NCBI RefSeq assembly: GCF_009184895.1
Contig: NZ_WESE01000007.1
Coordinates: forward strand, 124,001 to 188,000
Reading direction: 5' to 3'
DNA length: 64,000 nt
Source of the DNA: Nostocoides sp. F2B08
GTDB taxonomy: Bacteria > Actinomycetota > Actinomycetes > Actinomycetales > Dermatophilaceae
In this document: in pieces, positions 54,942 to 64,000 of the stretch
Position numbering within the stretch: the stretch's first letter is position 1
Layout: every line of letters begins with the position of its first letter
Notes under the pieces: generated by a model
Told to the model about the DNA's origin: nothing
Databases searched by the model: none
Seen by the model: the letters and a program-made list of their open reading frames with translations, nothing else
Program-made: the position numbers and the translations under genes

Positions 54942-56927
54942 CTACACCTGGGCCTTGGCGTCGATGGCCTCGCTCACCTTGGCCACAGCGGCGTCGACGG
55001 CGACGCCGTTCTCCTGGGAACCATCCCGGTAGCGGAAGGACACCGTCCCGGCCGCCTGGTCCTCACCACCCGCGATGAGGATGAAGGGCACCTTGGACCG
55101 GCTCGCGTTGCGGATCTTCTTGGGGAACCGGTCGTCGGAGGCGTCGAGCTCGACGCGGATGCCATGCGCCGACATCCGGTCCAGCACGTCCTGCAGGTAG
55201 GGCTCGTACTCCTCCGCCACGGGAACACCCAGGACCTGCACCGGCGAGAGCCAGGGCGGGAACGCCCCCGCGTAGTGCTCGACGAGCACCCCCATGAAGC
55301 GCTCTATCGACCCGAACTTCGCGGAGTGGATCATGACCGGTTGCTTCCGCGCACCGTCGGAGTCCTGGTACTCGAGGCCGAAGCGCTCCGGTTGGTTGAA
55401 GTCGTACTGGATCGTGGACATCTGCCAGGTTCGGCCGATCGCGTCGCGAGCCTGGACCGACACCTTGGGGCCGTAGAAGGCGGCCCCGCCCGGGTCCGGG
55501 ACGAGCTCGAGCCCGGACCCGACGCACACGTCCTCGAGGACCCTGGTCGCCACGGCCCACTGCTCGTCGGTGCCGATGAACTTGTCCTTCTTCTCACCGG
55601 TCTCGTCGCGGGTCGACAATTCGAGGTAGAAGTCGTCGAGGCCGAAGTCGCGAAGCAGCGAGAGGACGAAGTCCAGCAGGTGCTTGATCTCGGCCGGCGC
55701 CTGCTCGGGGGTGACGTACGAGTGCGAGTCGTCCATCTCGAGACCGCGCACGCGGGTCAGCCCGTGGACCACCCCGGACTTCTCGTAGCGATAGACCGAC
55801 CCGAACTCGAACAACCGCATCGGCAGGTCGCGGTAGCTGCGCCCGCGCGACCGGAAGATGAGGTTGTGCATGGGGCAGTTCATCGCCTTGAGGTAGTAGT
55901 CGCTGCCCTCGAGCTCCATCGGCGGGAACATCGTGTCCGCGTAGTACGGCAGGTGTCCGGAGGTGTGGAACAGCCCCTCCTTGGTGATGTGCGGCGTCCC
56001 GACGTACTCGAACCCCTCGTCGATGTGCCGCTGGCGCGCGTAGTCCTCCATCTCGCGCTTGATCACGCCACCCCGAGGGTGGAAGACGGGCAGACCCGAG
56101 CCGAGCTCGTCGGGGAAGGAGTACAGGTCGAGCTCGGCACCGATCCGACGGTGGTCCCGACGCTCGGCCTCGGCGAGTCGCGCGAGGTAGGCCGTCAGGT
56201 CCGCCTTGCTCGGCCACGCCGTGCCGTAGATGCGCTGCAGCTGCGGGTTCTTCTCGGAGCCGCGCCAGTATGCGGCTGCCGAGCGCATCACCTTGAAAGC
56301 GTTGCCGATGAGCTTGGTCGACGGGATGTGCGGGCCGCGGCACAGGTCTCCCCAGGCGACGGTACCGTCCTTGCGCACGTTGTCGTAGATCGTCAGCTGG
56401 GCTCCGCCCACTTCGACGGACGCACCTTCTGCGGCATCCTCCGATGCCCCGCCCTTGAGGCCGATGAGCTCGCACTTGTACGGCTCGTGGGTCAGCTCGG
56501 CGAGGGCCTCCGAATCGCTGACCTCGCGCCGGACGAACGTCTGACCCTCGTTGATGATGCGCTGCATCGCCTTCTCGATGGCCTTGAGGTCCTCGGGATG
56601 GAATGGGACCTCGACGTCGAAGTCGTAGTAGAAGCCGTCGCGGACCGGGGGTCCGATGCCCAACCGGGCGTTCGGGTGCAGCTGCTGGACCGCCTGGGCG
56701 AGCACGTGGGCGCAGGAGTGCCGCAGGACGTTGAGTCCGTCCTCGCTGTCGATGGCGACCGGCTCGACCTCGTCACCGTCTGCGAGCGCGTGGGCCAGGT
56801 CGACGAGCTCGCCCCCCACGCGCGCCACCACGATCTCCCGGCGTCCCTCGAAGAGCTCGGCCGCGGTCGTCCCGGCCGGCACCGATCGCGCGCTGTCGGC
56901 GACGTGGACGGTGATCTCGGCGGACAT
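54942..56927 (-). CDS. thrS: Threonyl-tRNA synthetase
   Basis: 661 aa. It has an N-terminal TGS domain, the editing domain ([11 protein letters not shown]), the catalytic core with MNCPMHN carrying the zinc Cys, and [10 protein letters not shown] as motif 2. The C-terminal anticodon-binding domain ends [20 protein letters not shown] precedes ATG 56927. No T-box leader is visible in the 90 bases upstream, where a hairpin terminates the preceding operon. Confidence 0.97.
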   Translation of the reverse strand: MSAEITVHVADSARSVPAGTTAAELFEGRREIVVARVGGELVDLAHALADGDEVEPVAIDSEDGLNVLRHSCAHVLAQAVQQLHPNARLGIGPPVRDGFYYDFDVEVPFHPEDLKAIEKAMQRIINEGQTFVRREVSDSEALAELTHEPYKCELIGLKGGASEDAAEGASVEVGGAQLTIYDNVRKDGTVAWGDLCRGPHIPSTKLIGNAFKVMRSAAAYWRGSEKNPQLQRIYGTAWPSKADLTAYLARLAEAERRDHRRIGAELDLYSFPDELGSGLPVFHPRGGVIKREMEDYARQRHIDEGFEYVGTPHITKEGLFHTSGHLPYYADTMFPPMELEGSDYYLKAMNCPMHNLIFRSRGRSYRDLPMRLFEFGSVYRYEKSGVVHGLTRVRGLEMDDSHSYVTPEQAPAEIKHLLDFVLSLLRDFGLDDFYLELSTRDETGEKKDKFIGTDEQWAVATRVLEDVCVGSGLELVPDPGGAAFYGPKVSVQARDAIGRTWQMSTIQYDFNQPERFGLEYQDSDGARKQPVMIHSAKFGSIERFMGVLVEHYAGAFPPWLSPVQVLGVPVAEEYEPYLQDVLDRMSAHGIRVELDASDDRFPKKIRNASRSKVPFILIAGGEDQAAGTVSFRYRDGSQENGVAVDAAVAKVSEAIDAKAQV

Positions 56928-56974
56928 GGTGCGGTTCTCCTCGCGTCGGGCGACATGACGGTATGCGGCGCACA

Positions 56975-57004
56975 CCGGCCCCCAGCGTAGTCACCCGGGG
57001 CCGG
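56975..57004 (-). terminator. Hairpin terminator after phosphotransferase gene
   Basis: CCGGCCCC (56975-56982) and GGGGCCGG (56997-57004) form a perfect 8-bp GC stem with a 14-base loop, 13 bases past the phosphotransferase stop and before thrS. No U-tract. Confidence 0.6.
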
Positions 57005-57017
57005 GGTGCCGAACCCG

Positions 57018-58034
57018 TTATCGGCCGCGGTCGGTCCCGGGGGTCAGGCTGAAGTGCCCTGTCTCCCGCCAGTGCCCAAGCCGGTCGACCGTGCGGTCGA
57101 GATAGCCGCGCGCCTGCGCCCGGAGGTGCTCGGTGGTGCTTAGGAGGAGGTCGTTGGCGAGGAGGAGCTGACGCGAGGCGACCAGTGCCTCGAACACTGC
57201 AGGGGCGACGTCTGGGAGCGACCGGACGTCGCCGTACCCCCCTCGAAGCCGCTCCTCCACCCGAGGAGCGGAACCGCGCAGGTAGAAGGTCGCGATGGCC
57301 AGGTCGAGGGCCGGGCTGGCGATGCCGCAGTCGTCGAAGTCGAAGACGGCCAGCTCATCCCGGTGCCACTTGAGGTTGCCACCGTGCAGGTCGCCGTGGA
57401 CGACGACGGGTGGGCAGTCCCGCTCGGCGGTCAGGATCGCGTCTCGGCACCGGCGCAGGGACCACCGGACCAGGTCGGCCTCCCTGGAGTCCGCAGGAAA
57501 CGCGTGGCTGAGCCGGTCGTCGTCCCCGAAGAACGGGTCCGTGAAGCTCGACAACCGGCCTCCTGGGGGAAGAGCCCAGCGTTCGGCATGGGCGTGCATG
57601 GCCGCCATCGCCCGTCCCATCGCGCGAGCCTGGATCGGGTCGCACTCCCCTACGTCCTCGCCGTCGAGCCAGCTCGCCGCCACGACCACGAACTCCCCGT
57701 GTCGGGTCGGCACCATCGTGTGGTCCGCTCCTGCGACCGTTCGCAGCGGAACCGGAAGTCGCAGTGAGGTCTCGGCCGCCAGCGCCCGCATCCAGGCGTG
57801 CTGTGCGCGGATGTGCTCCGGCGAGCTGAACGAGTTCGTGTTGACCCGGACCGCGAACCGGTGACCGTCCGAGCCGTCCACCCGGAACGTGGTGTTGAAC
57901 TCGTGCCGGACCAGTTCGATCCCGCGGACCTCGAGCCCGAAGTGGCCCGCGCCCGTTCGGGCCACCTCACGCAAGAGGTCGACCTGCTCGCCCGAGGCGA
58001 GCGACGCATACCCCTCCTCCGGGGTGCGCCTCAC
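57018..58034 (-). CDS. APH/choline-kinase-fold phosphotransferase
   Basis: 338 aa. The Brenner-type catalytic loop is VVHGDLHGGNLKW and the metal Asp is in VFDFDDCG, as in the aminoglycoside phosphotransferase family. FAVRVNTNSF supplies the ATP-binding Lys-equivalent region with Arg. The substrate is unknown; homoserine- or thiamine-like kinases share the pattern, and resistance is not implied. The GTG start overlaps the stop of the PCD-VOC gene by 4 bases. Confidence 0.85.
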   Translation of the reverse strand: MRRTPEEGYASLASGEQVDLLREVARTGAGHFGLEVRGIELVRHEFNTTFRVDGSDGHRFAVRVNTNSFSSPEHIRAQHAWMRALAAETSLRLPVPLRTVAGADHTMVPTRHGEFVVVAASWLDGEDVGECDPIQARAMGRAMAAMHAHAERWALPPGGRLSSFTDPFFGDDDRLSHAFPADSREADLVRWSLRRCRDAILTAERDCPPVVVHGDLHGGNLKWHRDELAVFDFDDCGIASPALDLAIATFYLRGSAPRVEERLRGGYGDVRSLPDVAPAVFEALVASRQLLLANDLLLSTTEHLRAQARGYLDRTVDRLGHWRETGHFSLTPGTDRGR

Positions 58035-58678
58035 CCGTCGCGGCCCTGCCAGGTGCACACGCAGGCCTCGTTGCCGTCGGCGTCAGCGAGCACCCAGAAC
58101 CGTGGCGCGTCAGCGTCCGAGACAAGGGTGCCCCCTCCCGCGAGCGCGGCCTCGACCCGCGCCTCCGCCTCGTCGTGCGACACGGTGACGTCCAGGTGGA
58201 TCCGGTTGCGCTGCTCGCGCGGCTCGTCGAGCCGCTGGAACCACAGTGACGGGAGCCGGCCCTCGGGGTCCGAGGCCGCATCCTCCCCGTCGGGGACGAA
58301 CCCGAGGACGGCAGCCCAGAACGGGATGATCCGGGCAGCGTCCATGGTGTCGACCGCGATCTCGAGCTCGGTGAGCCGCGGGTGCTCGACCGTGCCCCCG
58401 TGGTCGGCGACGAGTGGTGTCACCGCGGCCGCGAAGCGAAGGTCGCGGTCGGTGAGGCCCCCCACGTCGTGGCTCGCGACCGCAAGGACGACTCGTCCCC
58501 AGCGCAGGTCGATGTCGGGATGGTGCTGCTGCTCCTCGGCGACCGCGCCGACGGCGTCGACGAAGCGCAGCGCCGAGGCGAAGTCGGGGAAGGCCACCGA
58601 GAGCATCAGGCGCCCGAGGAGGAGCCGCCACTGGGGCGCGCCCTCCTGGGCCTGTGCGCGGGTCAGGCTCTGGCTCAT
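58031..58678 (-). CDS. Pterin-4a-carbinolamine dehydratase-VOC fusion
   Basis: 215 aa. The N-terminal ~90 residues resemble pterin-4a-carbinolamine dehydratase: SVAFPDFASALRFVDAV, then HHPDIDLRWGRVVLAVASHD, with the conserved HHP and SHD positions. The C-terminal ~120 residues form a VOC/glyoxalase-like half (LTELEIAVDTMDAARIIPFWAAVL, WFQRLDEPREQRNRIHLDV). Such fusions occur in actinomycetes; no tetrahydrobiopterin hydroxylase gene is near, so its substrate is unclear. Confidence 0.82.
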   Translation of the reverse strand: MSQSLTRAQAQEGAPQWRLLLGRLMLSVAFPDFASALRFVDAVGAVAEEQQHHPDIDLRWGRVVLAVASHDVGGLTDRDLRFAAAVTPLVADHGGTVEHPRLTELEIAVDTMDAARIIPFWAAVLGFVPDGEDAASDPEGRLPSLWFQRLDEPREQRNRIHLDVTVSHDEAEARVEAALAGGGTLVSDADAPRFWVLADADGNEACVCTWQGRDG

Positions 58679-58737
58679 CTCGCCACTGTAGAACCGGTGG
58701 GCCGGTCCGGTCTTCGGAGCGGTCCTCGAACGTGGGA

Positions 58738-58773
58738 GGGGCGGCGCCGACGGTCTCCCGTCGACGCCGCCCC
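58738..58773 (-). terminator. Strong hairpin terminator after M14 gene
   Basis: GGGGCGGCG-C-CGACGG (58738-58753) pairs with CCGTCG-A-CGCCGCCCC (58758-58773) around a TCTC loop. This 15-bp stem with one mismatch lies 21 bases after the carboxypeptidase stop. No U-tract, as is common in actinomycetes. Confidence 0.8.
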
Positions 58774-58794
58774 GTCAGGTGGCTGCCGTCCGGC

Positions 58795-61476
58795 CTACGG
58801 CGTCGCCTCCGCGAGCTCCGAGCTCGTGGACGCGGATCCCGCGGCGGCATCCGGGGCTGCCCAGAAGATGGCGGTGGCCGCCTGGCTCAGGCCGCCCTTC
58901 GGGTGCGTCCGGAAGAACACCGAGGTGCCGAAGACCAGCGCCCTGGCCCCGTTGGCGGATTCCGCGGAGATGACCGACGCGTTCCCACCGGCCTCAAGCG
59001 GACCGTTGGTCGAGTTGGTCGCCCGCCAGTGCCCGGCGAGCAGCGGGTTGCCGGCAGCGTAGGACTGCTCGACCTTCGTCCCCTCGCCGAGGTCGACGAA
59101 CGAGACCGCCGGGTAGACGAACGCCGAGTCCTGCGGGTGCGCCGCGAAGACCGAGTCGGCCGGGGTGTCGACAGCCACGATGCCGTTGCCGTCGCCGTTC
59201 CCGGATCTGGCGGTCGCCGTGAGCAGCCCGAAAGACCTGGCAGCGGTCAGGGCGCTGGAGCCGCGCCCGATGATCGAGTTGCCTTCGCCGACCCATTCCT
59301 CGACCGCATCGCGACCGGCGGACTGGGAGGAGCCGAAGCTCAATCCGCCGCCGAGCCACAGGACGTCGAGGTCGTCCAGGACGCTCGGGTCCGCCGTGAT
59401 GATCGAGGTCGAGAGCGGAGTCGCATCCGTGAACCCCAGTTGGGCGAGGGACTCGCGATCGTCCTGGTTGCCGGTGTATCCGAGGCGGATGTCCTCGAGA
59501 AGCTTCGCTTCCCCGCCCTGGACCGCCGCGGCCTGCGCGGTCGACGAGCTGCGGAAGGCGATGTCGAGGTCGAGCGCGACATCGATCGCGAGCCTGTGCG
59601 ACTGCGGCGCGACGACCGCTTCCCCGCTGTCCAGGAGCCACACCATGGCGTCCTCGTCGAGCAGGCGGTTCAGGGCCCGGAAGTCCTCGACTCCGGCGAC
59701 ATCGAAGGTGACGTACTGGGCGCGGGCCGGGATGGCCGCCTGCCGCGTCGGCGCGCTGACCAGCTTGGTGCCGTTGATCGGCGCGTCCGTCGTCAGGCCC
59801 ACCTTGTCCACCGTCGCTCCCCACAGGTAGGAGTACGACCAGGCCGAGATGTCGTACATCAGGGGAACCTTGTCCGAGATGTCCGTGCCGAGATCGAGCA
59901 GGGTGTTCGCCAGCGCCCGCTTGGCCTGGTGCATGTCGACGACGTAGGAGCCGCGCGGGTATGTCGTGTCCCCGACTCGGGTGTCGCGGTTGAGCGTGCG
60001 CACCTCGATGTCATGGAACAGCAGCTGCTCGACGAGCCGGGTGGCGTCGCTGACCGACCGCTGACCGTCACCCACCGGGATGACATACGCACGCGGCAGG
60101 GTGACCGGGTCCTGGTTGTCGGCGACGTCCCACAGCGGCTTCCACTGCTCCGGGCCCGGCACCGAGGCGATGGTCTCGAGCGTCAGCGAGGACTTGGGCT
60201 TGCCCTCGACCCCGCGACGGAAGAACTCGATCTGGTTCGCGAGGATGTCGTCGCTGTTCTCCGAGACGTAGTCGACGATGCTCCGGATCGTCTGCTCGGC
60301 GACGGCCGTGTTGACGGCGGCACGCTCCGGTGTCTGGACGCTGCCGACGCCCTGGACGTTGACCCGCCGCAGCGGCAGCTCGACGGTGTTGGCGAGGGCG
60401 CCGTAGTACGCGGCGTACTGCGCCGTGAAGATCGGCGGGTAGTCGTCCCACCCGGTGGGGGTGTCGCGGTACGGGATGCGGATGCCCCCGGCCGACGACA
60501 GCGGGTTGTCCGGGATGGCGGCCGCCACGACGTCCTCCTCGACCTGCAGGGCGGCTGCGTAGGCGTGCGGGATGAAGAGGTCGTACTCGTAGTTCTCACC
60601 GTGCGGAGGACCGCAGGGCTCCACCTGGAGGATTCCCGTGTACCCGTGGAGGTCCGCCTGGTACAGCGGCAGGATCGACTGCGTGCTGCGGACGAAGGAC
60701 GCCGCCTCGGGGTTGACGTTGGTGATCATGTCGCGGTTCGCGTCGAACCCGAGCGAGGTGGCCCGGGTGCCAAGGACACGACCGTCGGGGTTGAGGCTGA
60801 CGGAGAAGTACAGGCGGTGTGTGGTCAGCAGGTCGCTCACCTCGGACCAGGGTGCCGAGACGAGGTCCTCGATGTAGTTCAGCGAGGCGTCGGTCCCCTC
60901 CCACTCATTGCCGTGGATGTTCGCGGAGAACCAGATCGGCTTCTTGTACCCCGCCTTCAGGCGGGCATCGCGGGAGGCCTTGGCCGGCTCGGTCTGGATC
61001 ATCTCGCGCCAGGCGGTCTGGCGTCGCGTCTCGGCTGCCGTCTCCGGGGCGGTGACGGTGATGAGGTAGAGGTCCTTGCCGAGGGTCGACTCGCCGACCA
61101 GCTGGACCGAGACCCGGTCGCTCTCGGCCATCAGCTCGTTGAGCCGGGGAGCGATGTCGGCATACCCGATGAGGTCCGCGACGTAGGACCGGTCGGTCTC
61201 GTCCTCGGGAAAGACCTCGAGCGTCGGCTGGAACGGATACGACGAGGGCATGTCGAGCCCCGAGACGAGTGGGACCTCGGGGCGTGGGCCGCGGGCCTCC
61301 CGGCGCTCGGCGGCGTTGATGTTGAGCTCCGGCCCGCGGCCCTGGCTGGTCTCGGGCGGTCCGCCCGGTGGTTCGCCTGGCGCCGGTTCGGAGACCGCTG
61401 TCGGCGACATGATGAGCGCCGCCGCGAGGGCGGCGGCGGTCGTCGCGAACCAGCGGGAGGCATGACGTGACTGCAT
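58795..61476 (-). CDS. Secreted M14-family zinc carboxypeptidase
   Basis: 893 aa. A signal peptide (basic start, AAALAAALIMSP core) is followed by a low-complexity linker and an M14 peptidase domain. Zinc ligands are in ANIHGNEWEGTD (His, Glu) and QADLHGYTG (His). The substrate Arg is in FDANRDM. The ~450-residue C-terminal part is unlike the core peptidase and may be a beta-rich accessory domain, with VLWLGGGLSFG and ALVFGTSVFFRTHP. AGGAGG precedes the ATG. It acts outside the cell, divergent from an S9 peptidase. Confidence 0.92.
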   Translation of the reverse strand: MQSRHASRWFATTAAALAAALIMSPTAVSEPAPGEPPGGPPETSQGRGPELNINAAERREARGPRPEVPLVSGLDMPSSYPFQPTLEVFPEDETDRSYVADLIGYADIAPRLNELMAESDRVSVQLVGESTLGKDLYLITVTAPETAAETRRQTAWREMIQTEPAKASRDARLKAGYKKPIWFSANIHGNEWEGTDASLNYIEDLVSAPWSEVSDLLTTHRLYFSVSLNPDGRVLGTRATSLGFDANRDMITNVNPEAASFVRSTQSILPLYQADLHGYTGILQVEPCGPPHGENYEYDLFIPHAYAAALQVEEDVVAAAIPDNPLSSAGGIRIPYRDTPTGWDDYPPIFTAQYAAYYGALANTVELPLRRVNVQGVGSVQTPERAAVNTAVAEQTIRSIVDYVSENSDDILANQIEFFRRGVEGKPKSSLTLETIASVPGPEQWKPLWDVADNQDPVTLPRAYVIPVGDGQRSVSDATRLVEQLLFHDIEVRTLNRDTRVGDTTYPRGSYVVDMHQAKRALANTLLDLGTDISDKVPLMYDISAWSYSYLWGATVDKVGLTTDAPINGTKLVSAPTRQAAIPARAQYVTFDVAGVEDFRALNRLLDEDAMVWLLDSGEAVVAPQSHRLAIDVALDLDIAFRSSSTAQAAAVQGGEAKLLEDIRLGYTGNQDDRESLAQLGFTDATPLSTSIITADPSVLDDLDVLWLGGGLSFGSSQSAGRDAVEEWVGEGNSIIGRGSSALTAARSFGLLTATARSGNGDGNGIVAVDTPADSVFAAHPQDSAFVYPAVSFVDLGEGTKVEQSYAAGNPLLAGHWRATNSTNGPLEAGGNASVISAESANGARALVFGTSVFFRTHPKGGLSQAATAIFWAAPDAAAGSASTSSELAEATP

Positions 61477-61672
61477 GGGACCTCCTGATGTGGAGCCGGG
61501 ATGAGAGTCCGACCCGACTCCGCCTGATGATGGTGGCCGAAACCTAGCAGCCATCACCCCATGGCGGGGCGGATCCCGACCGAGATAGTTCCGGACACTG
61601 AACGATCCGCGTCCTCCCCTGAGCTGCCTTGTCCCGCACACTTTCGGCGGACCGACATGCGAAGGTGATGCC

Positions 61673-63592
61673 ATGCGCACCGCTTCCTACGGAACCTGGC
61701 CCTCGCCGATCACCCCGGCCTCCCTCACCGAGGGACAGGTTCGGATCGACGAGGTGCGGATCGACGGGCCCCACACGTGGTGGCTCGAGTCGCGACCGTG
61801 GGAGGGAGGGCGTTCGGCGCTGGTCCGGCATGACTCACGCACCGGCGAGCGCCACGACGTCCTCGCACCCCCGTGGAACGTGCGCTCTCGGGTCCACGAG
61901 TACGGCGGCGGCGCCTACGCGGTCGGCGACGGCGTGCTGGTCTTCTCCGACTTCTCCTCCGGCAGGCTGTTCCGCGTCAGCACGCACGAGCGCGCCACAC
62001 CCCTCGAGCCGAGCCCGATCACCCCGGATGTCGCTGTGCGGTACGGAGGGCTCGTGCTGCACGACCACCATGTCTACGGAGTGAGAGAGGACCATCGCAG
62101 GGAGGGCGAACCGGTCAACGAGCTCGTCCGGCTCACCGTCGACGGGCCGAACGACGACTGCGGGCAGGTCCTCGCCAGCGGCACCGACTTCGTCTCGCGG
62201 CCGGCGGTCTCCCCCGACGGCACCGAGATCGCCTGGATCGCCTGGGACCACCCGAACATGCCCTGGGACTCGACGACTCTCATGGTCGCCGAGGTCACCC
62301 ATGACGGCCTCGAGCACGTCAGAGCACTGGCGGGCGGCGAGGGGATCTCAGTCGCGCAGCCGCAGTTCGCCGGCGATGGCACCCTCTTCTTCGTCTCCGA
62401 CGAGGGCGGGTACTGGAACCTCCACCGCCGCGACGGCACCATGACACGGCCGCTCCACAGCCTGGAGGCGGACATCGCCCAGCCCCAGTGGGTGCTCGGC
62501 ATGGTCGACTACGCGCTGCGGCCCGATGGTTGCGTCCTCGTCAGGCACTGGGTCGACGAGATCGCCCGACTCGGGCTACTCGATCCCGCGACGGGGCGGC
62601 TGACCGCGATCGAGGACGAGGGCTCTATGTTCGAACACCTCCAGGCGGCGGGTGACGACCTCGCCTACCGACGGCTGCTCCCCGACCGCCTTCCGGAGGT
62701 GGTGCGCGGGCCTATCGACGGTCCCCGCACGGTCATCGGCCGGTCGGCCGAGGACGAGCCTGACCCCGAGCTGGTCTCCGTTCCGGAGCCGTGGACCTGG
62801 ACCAACTCCTCCGGTGAGGAGGCGCACGGCCTGCTCTACCGACCCCGCACCCCGGATTACCGCGCACCGGACGGCGAGCTGCCGCCGCTCCTGGTCAGCG
62901 TGCACGGCGGTCCCACGAGCAGGGCCGAGGCGGCCTACTCCTCGCAGACCCAGTTCTGGACGACCCGAGGGTTCGCGGTCCTCGACGTCAACCACGGCGG
63001 CAGCACCGGGTATGGCCGGGCCTACCGGGAGCGGCTGCGCGGTCAGTGGGGTGTCGTCGACATCGACGACTGCATCACCGGGGCGGCCTCACTGGCCGAG
63101 GCCGGGATCGTCGACGGCGACCGGCTCGCCATCCACGGCGGCTCAGCGGGCGGCTACACGGTCCTGCGCGCCCTCACGACCTGCACCCTGTTCAGCGCCG
63201 GCACGAGCTACTTCGGCATCAGCGACCTCACCGGCCTGCTCGTCGACGACCACAAGTTCGAGTCCCGATACACGTTCGGCCTGGTCGCACCGTGGCCGGA
63301 GGGTCGGGAGGTGTATGCGGAGCGCTCGCCCCTGCACCACGTCGAGTCCCTGCACGGTGAGCTCCTCCTGCTCCAGGGAGCCGACGACATCGTGGTCCCG
63401 TTGAGCCAGGCGCAGCAGATGGCCGATGCGATGACGGCGGCCGGCAAGGACGTCGAGCTCGTCGTCTACCCGGGCGAGGGGCACGGCTTCCGCTCCGCCG
63501 AGGCGATGGTCGACTGCCTCGAGCGTGAGCTCGCGCACTACCTGCACGCTTTCGGGCTCACTGCCGACGCGCCGGGGTCCGACCAAGGGTGA
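61673..63592 (+). CDS. S9 prolyl-oligopeptidase-family hydrolase
   Basis: 639 aa. The first ~380 residues are a beta-propeller with repeated WD-like blades (VSPDGTEIAWIAWD, FVSDEGGYWNLHRRDG). The alpha/beta-hydrolase domain has VSVHGGPTSR, the nucleophile in HGGSAGGY, the Asp in LLLQGADDIVVP and the His in YPGEGHGF. It resembles dipeptidyl peptidase IV/acylaminoacyl peptidase types. No signal peptide, so it is cytosolic. Its stop overlaps the GTG of the next gene. Confidence 0.92.
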   Translation: MRTASYGTWPSPITPASLTEGQVRIDEVRIDGPHTWWLESRPWEGGRSALVRHDSRTGERHDVLAPPWNVRSRVHEYGGGAYAVGDGVLVFSDFSSGRLFRVSTHERATPLEPSPITPDVAVRYGGLVLHDHHVYGVREDHRREGEPVNELVRLTVDGPNDDCGQVLASGTDFVSRPAVSPDGTEIAWIAWDHPNMPWDSTTLMVAEVTHDGLEHVRALAGGEGISVAQPQFAGDGTLFFVSDEGGYWNLHRRDGTMTRPLHSLEADIAQPQWVLGMVDYALRPDGCVLVRHWVDEIARLGLLDPATGRLTAIEDEGSMFEHLQAAGDDLAYRRLLPDRLPEVVRGPIDGPRTVIGRSAEDEPDPELVSVPEPWTWTNSSGEEAHGLLYRPRTPDYRAPDGELPPLLVSVHGGPTSRAEAAYSSQTQFWTTRGFAVLDVNHGGSTGYGRAYRERLRGQWGVVDIDDCITGAASLAEAGIVDGDRLAIHGGSAGGYTVLRALTTCTLFSAGTSYFGISDLTGLLVDDHKFESRYTFGLVAPWPEGREVYAERSPLHHVESLHGELLLLQGADDIVVPLSQAQQMADAMTAAGKDVELVVYPGEGHGFRSAEAMVDCLERELAHYLHAFGLTADAPGSDQG

Positions 63593-64000
63593 TCGACGTC
63601 GTCGAAGCGACCATCGCCGGGCTGCGCAGTGCCTTGGAGTCGGGCCGCGCGACGTGCGTGGAGATCGTGCGGGCGCACCTGGCCAGGATCGAGGCCTACG
63701 ACCGGCCGGGGACGCCGACGGCACTGAACGCCGTGGTGGTCGACAACCCGGACGCGATCGAGGAGGCTCGGGCGGCGGACGAGCGCCGCGGCGCCGGCCA
63801 CGTGCGTGGCCCGCTCGACGGCATACCCTTCACGGCCAAGGACAGCTTCCTCATGCGGGGCCTGACGGCGGCTGCGGGCAGCCCGGCCTTCGCAGGTCTG
63901 GTCGCCCAGCGTGATGCGTTCGCCGTCGGGCGACTCCGGGCGGCCGGCGCCATCTGCCTCGGCCTGACGAACATGCCGCCGATGGCCAACGGCGGCATGC
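63589..64000 (+). CDS. Amidase signature family protein (5' part)
   Basis: 137 residues before the window ends. LDGIPFTAKDSF carries the catalytic Lys of the amidase signature family (AKDS), and LTNMPPMANG fits the conserved TN(MTS)PE-like region before the Ser-cis-Ser-Lys triad. The GTG start overlaps the S9 stop by 4 bases (GTGA), so they are coupled and probably co-transcribed. The substrate cannot be told; GatA-like and indoleacetamide-hydrolase-like members share these motifs. Confidence 0.85.
   Translation, partial: MIDVVEATIAGLRSALESGRATCVEIVRAHLARIEAYDRPGTPTALNAVVVDNPDAIEEARAADERRGAGHVRGPLDGIPFTAKDSFLMRGLTAAAGSPAFAGLVAQRDAFAVGRLRAAGAICLGLTNMPPMANGGM

Noticed and set aside
57018-58034. 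APH-fold gene as an aminoglycoside-resistance determinant.
   Set aside because: Only the generic kinase loop is conserved; the operon with a PCD-VOC gene and the lack of resistance-type neighbours do not support a resistance call.

Overview
The window is chromosomal DNA from a high-GC Gram-positive actinomycete. The evidence is GC-rich codon use, frequent GTG starts, ruvCAB under a LexA-type box, an RSH-type relA, and phosphatidylinositol mannoside genes (pimA, acyltransferase, pgsA). Gene content and order suit Micrococcales (for example Intrasporangiaceae-like genera), but I cannot name a genus from sequence alone. No insertion sequence, prophage, CRISPR array or rRNA gene was found. One tRNA (Pro-GGG) is present.

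Region 1 (1-9.3 kb): the end of a MalY/PatB-type PLP enzyme; a fused isobutyryl-CoA mutase (icmF) divergent from a MarR regulator; and a run of minus-strand genes for DUF1990, a PLDc_N/SHOCT membrane protein, an NmrA-like reductase, a META-domain protein, a HerA-like ATPase and a class II glutamine amidotransferase. Region 2 (9.6-14.2 kb): a plus-strand operon of a lipoprotein, a DcuA/DcuB-type carrier, an M20 dipeptidase and an N-formylglutamate-amidohydrolase-like protein. This looks like an uptake-and-hydrolysis cassette for an acidic or acylated amino-acid substrate.

Region 3 (14.2-24.4 kb): a cluster of envelope or stress-type genes. It holds an RDD protein paired with a protein built of 9-residue repeats, a large membrane protein, DUF7144, DUF6325, SHOCT and DUF2252 proteins, a two-TM potassium channel, a membrane-anchored phosphodiesterase, an amphi-Trp protein and a multi-TM protein. 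Five copies of a 17-bp palindrome (TCACC-N7-GGTGA; one copy has a mismatch) lie in the promoter regions of this cluster and of two genes to its left. Four of the five have an NANNNT -10-like hexamer 22-23 nt from the palindrome edge. One copy has such a box on both sides, so six promoters are implied. I read this as one activator-controlled regulon. It is the most novel-looking feature of the window.

Region 4 (24.5-34.1 kb): tRNA-Pro and a minus-strand housekeeping run: ald, xerD, parA, scpA, scpB, rluB, tyrA, cmk, plsC, der. Most junctions are 4-nt stop/start overlaps, so it is probably one translationally coupled operon.

Region 5 (34.2-58.7 kb): a block with the same content and order as Mycobacterium tuberculosis Rv2580c-Rv2614c (from memory): hisS, metallo-hydrolase, cyclophilin, DUF349 protein, relA, apt, secF-secD-yajC, ruvB-ruvA-ruvC, yebC, pdxT-pdxS, a membrane protein, pimA, acyltransferase, pgsA, HIT protein, thrS. 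It covers stringent response, protein export, Holliday-junction repair, vitamin B6 synthesis and PIM lipid synthesis. A phosphotransferase and a PCD-VOC fusion follow.

Region 6 (58.8-64 kb): a secreted M14 zinc carboxypeptidase, a divergent S9 prolyl-oligopeptidase-type hydrolase, and the start of an amidase cut by the window end.

Many genes have a TANNNT-type -10 box 6-8 nt before the start codon and no Shine-Dalgarno sequence, which predicts leaderless mRNAs. No gene-free stretch exceeds 300 bases. The longest are 15642-15919 (two operators) and 9328-9590 (one operator and two tandem repeats).
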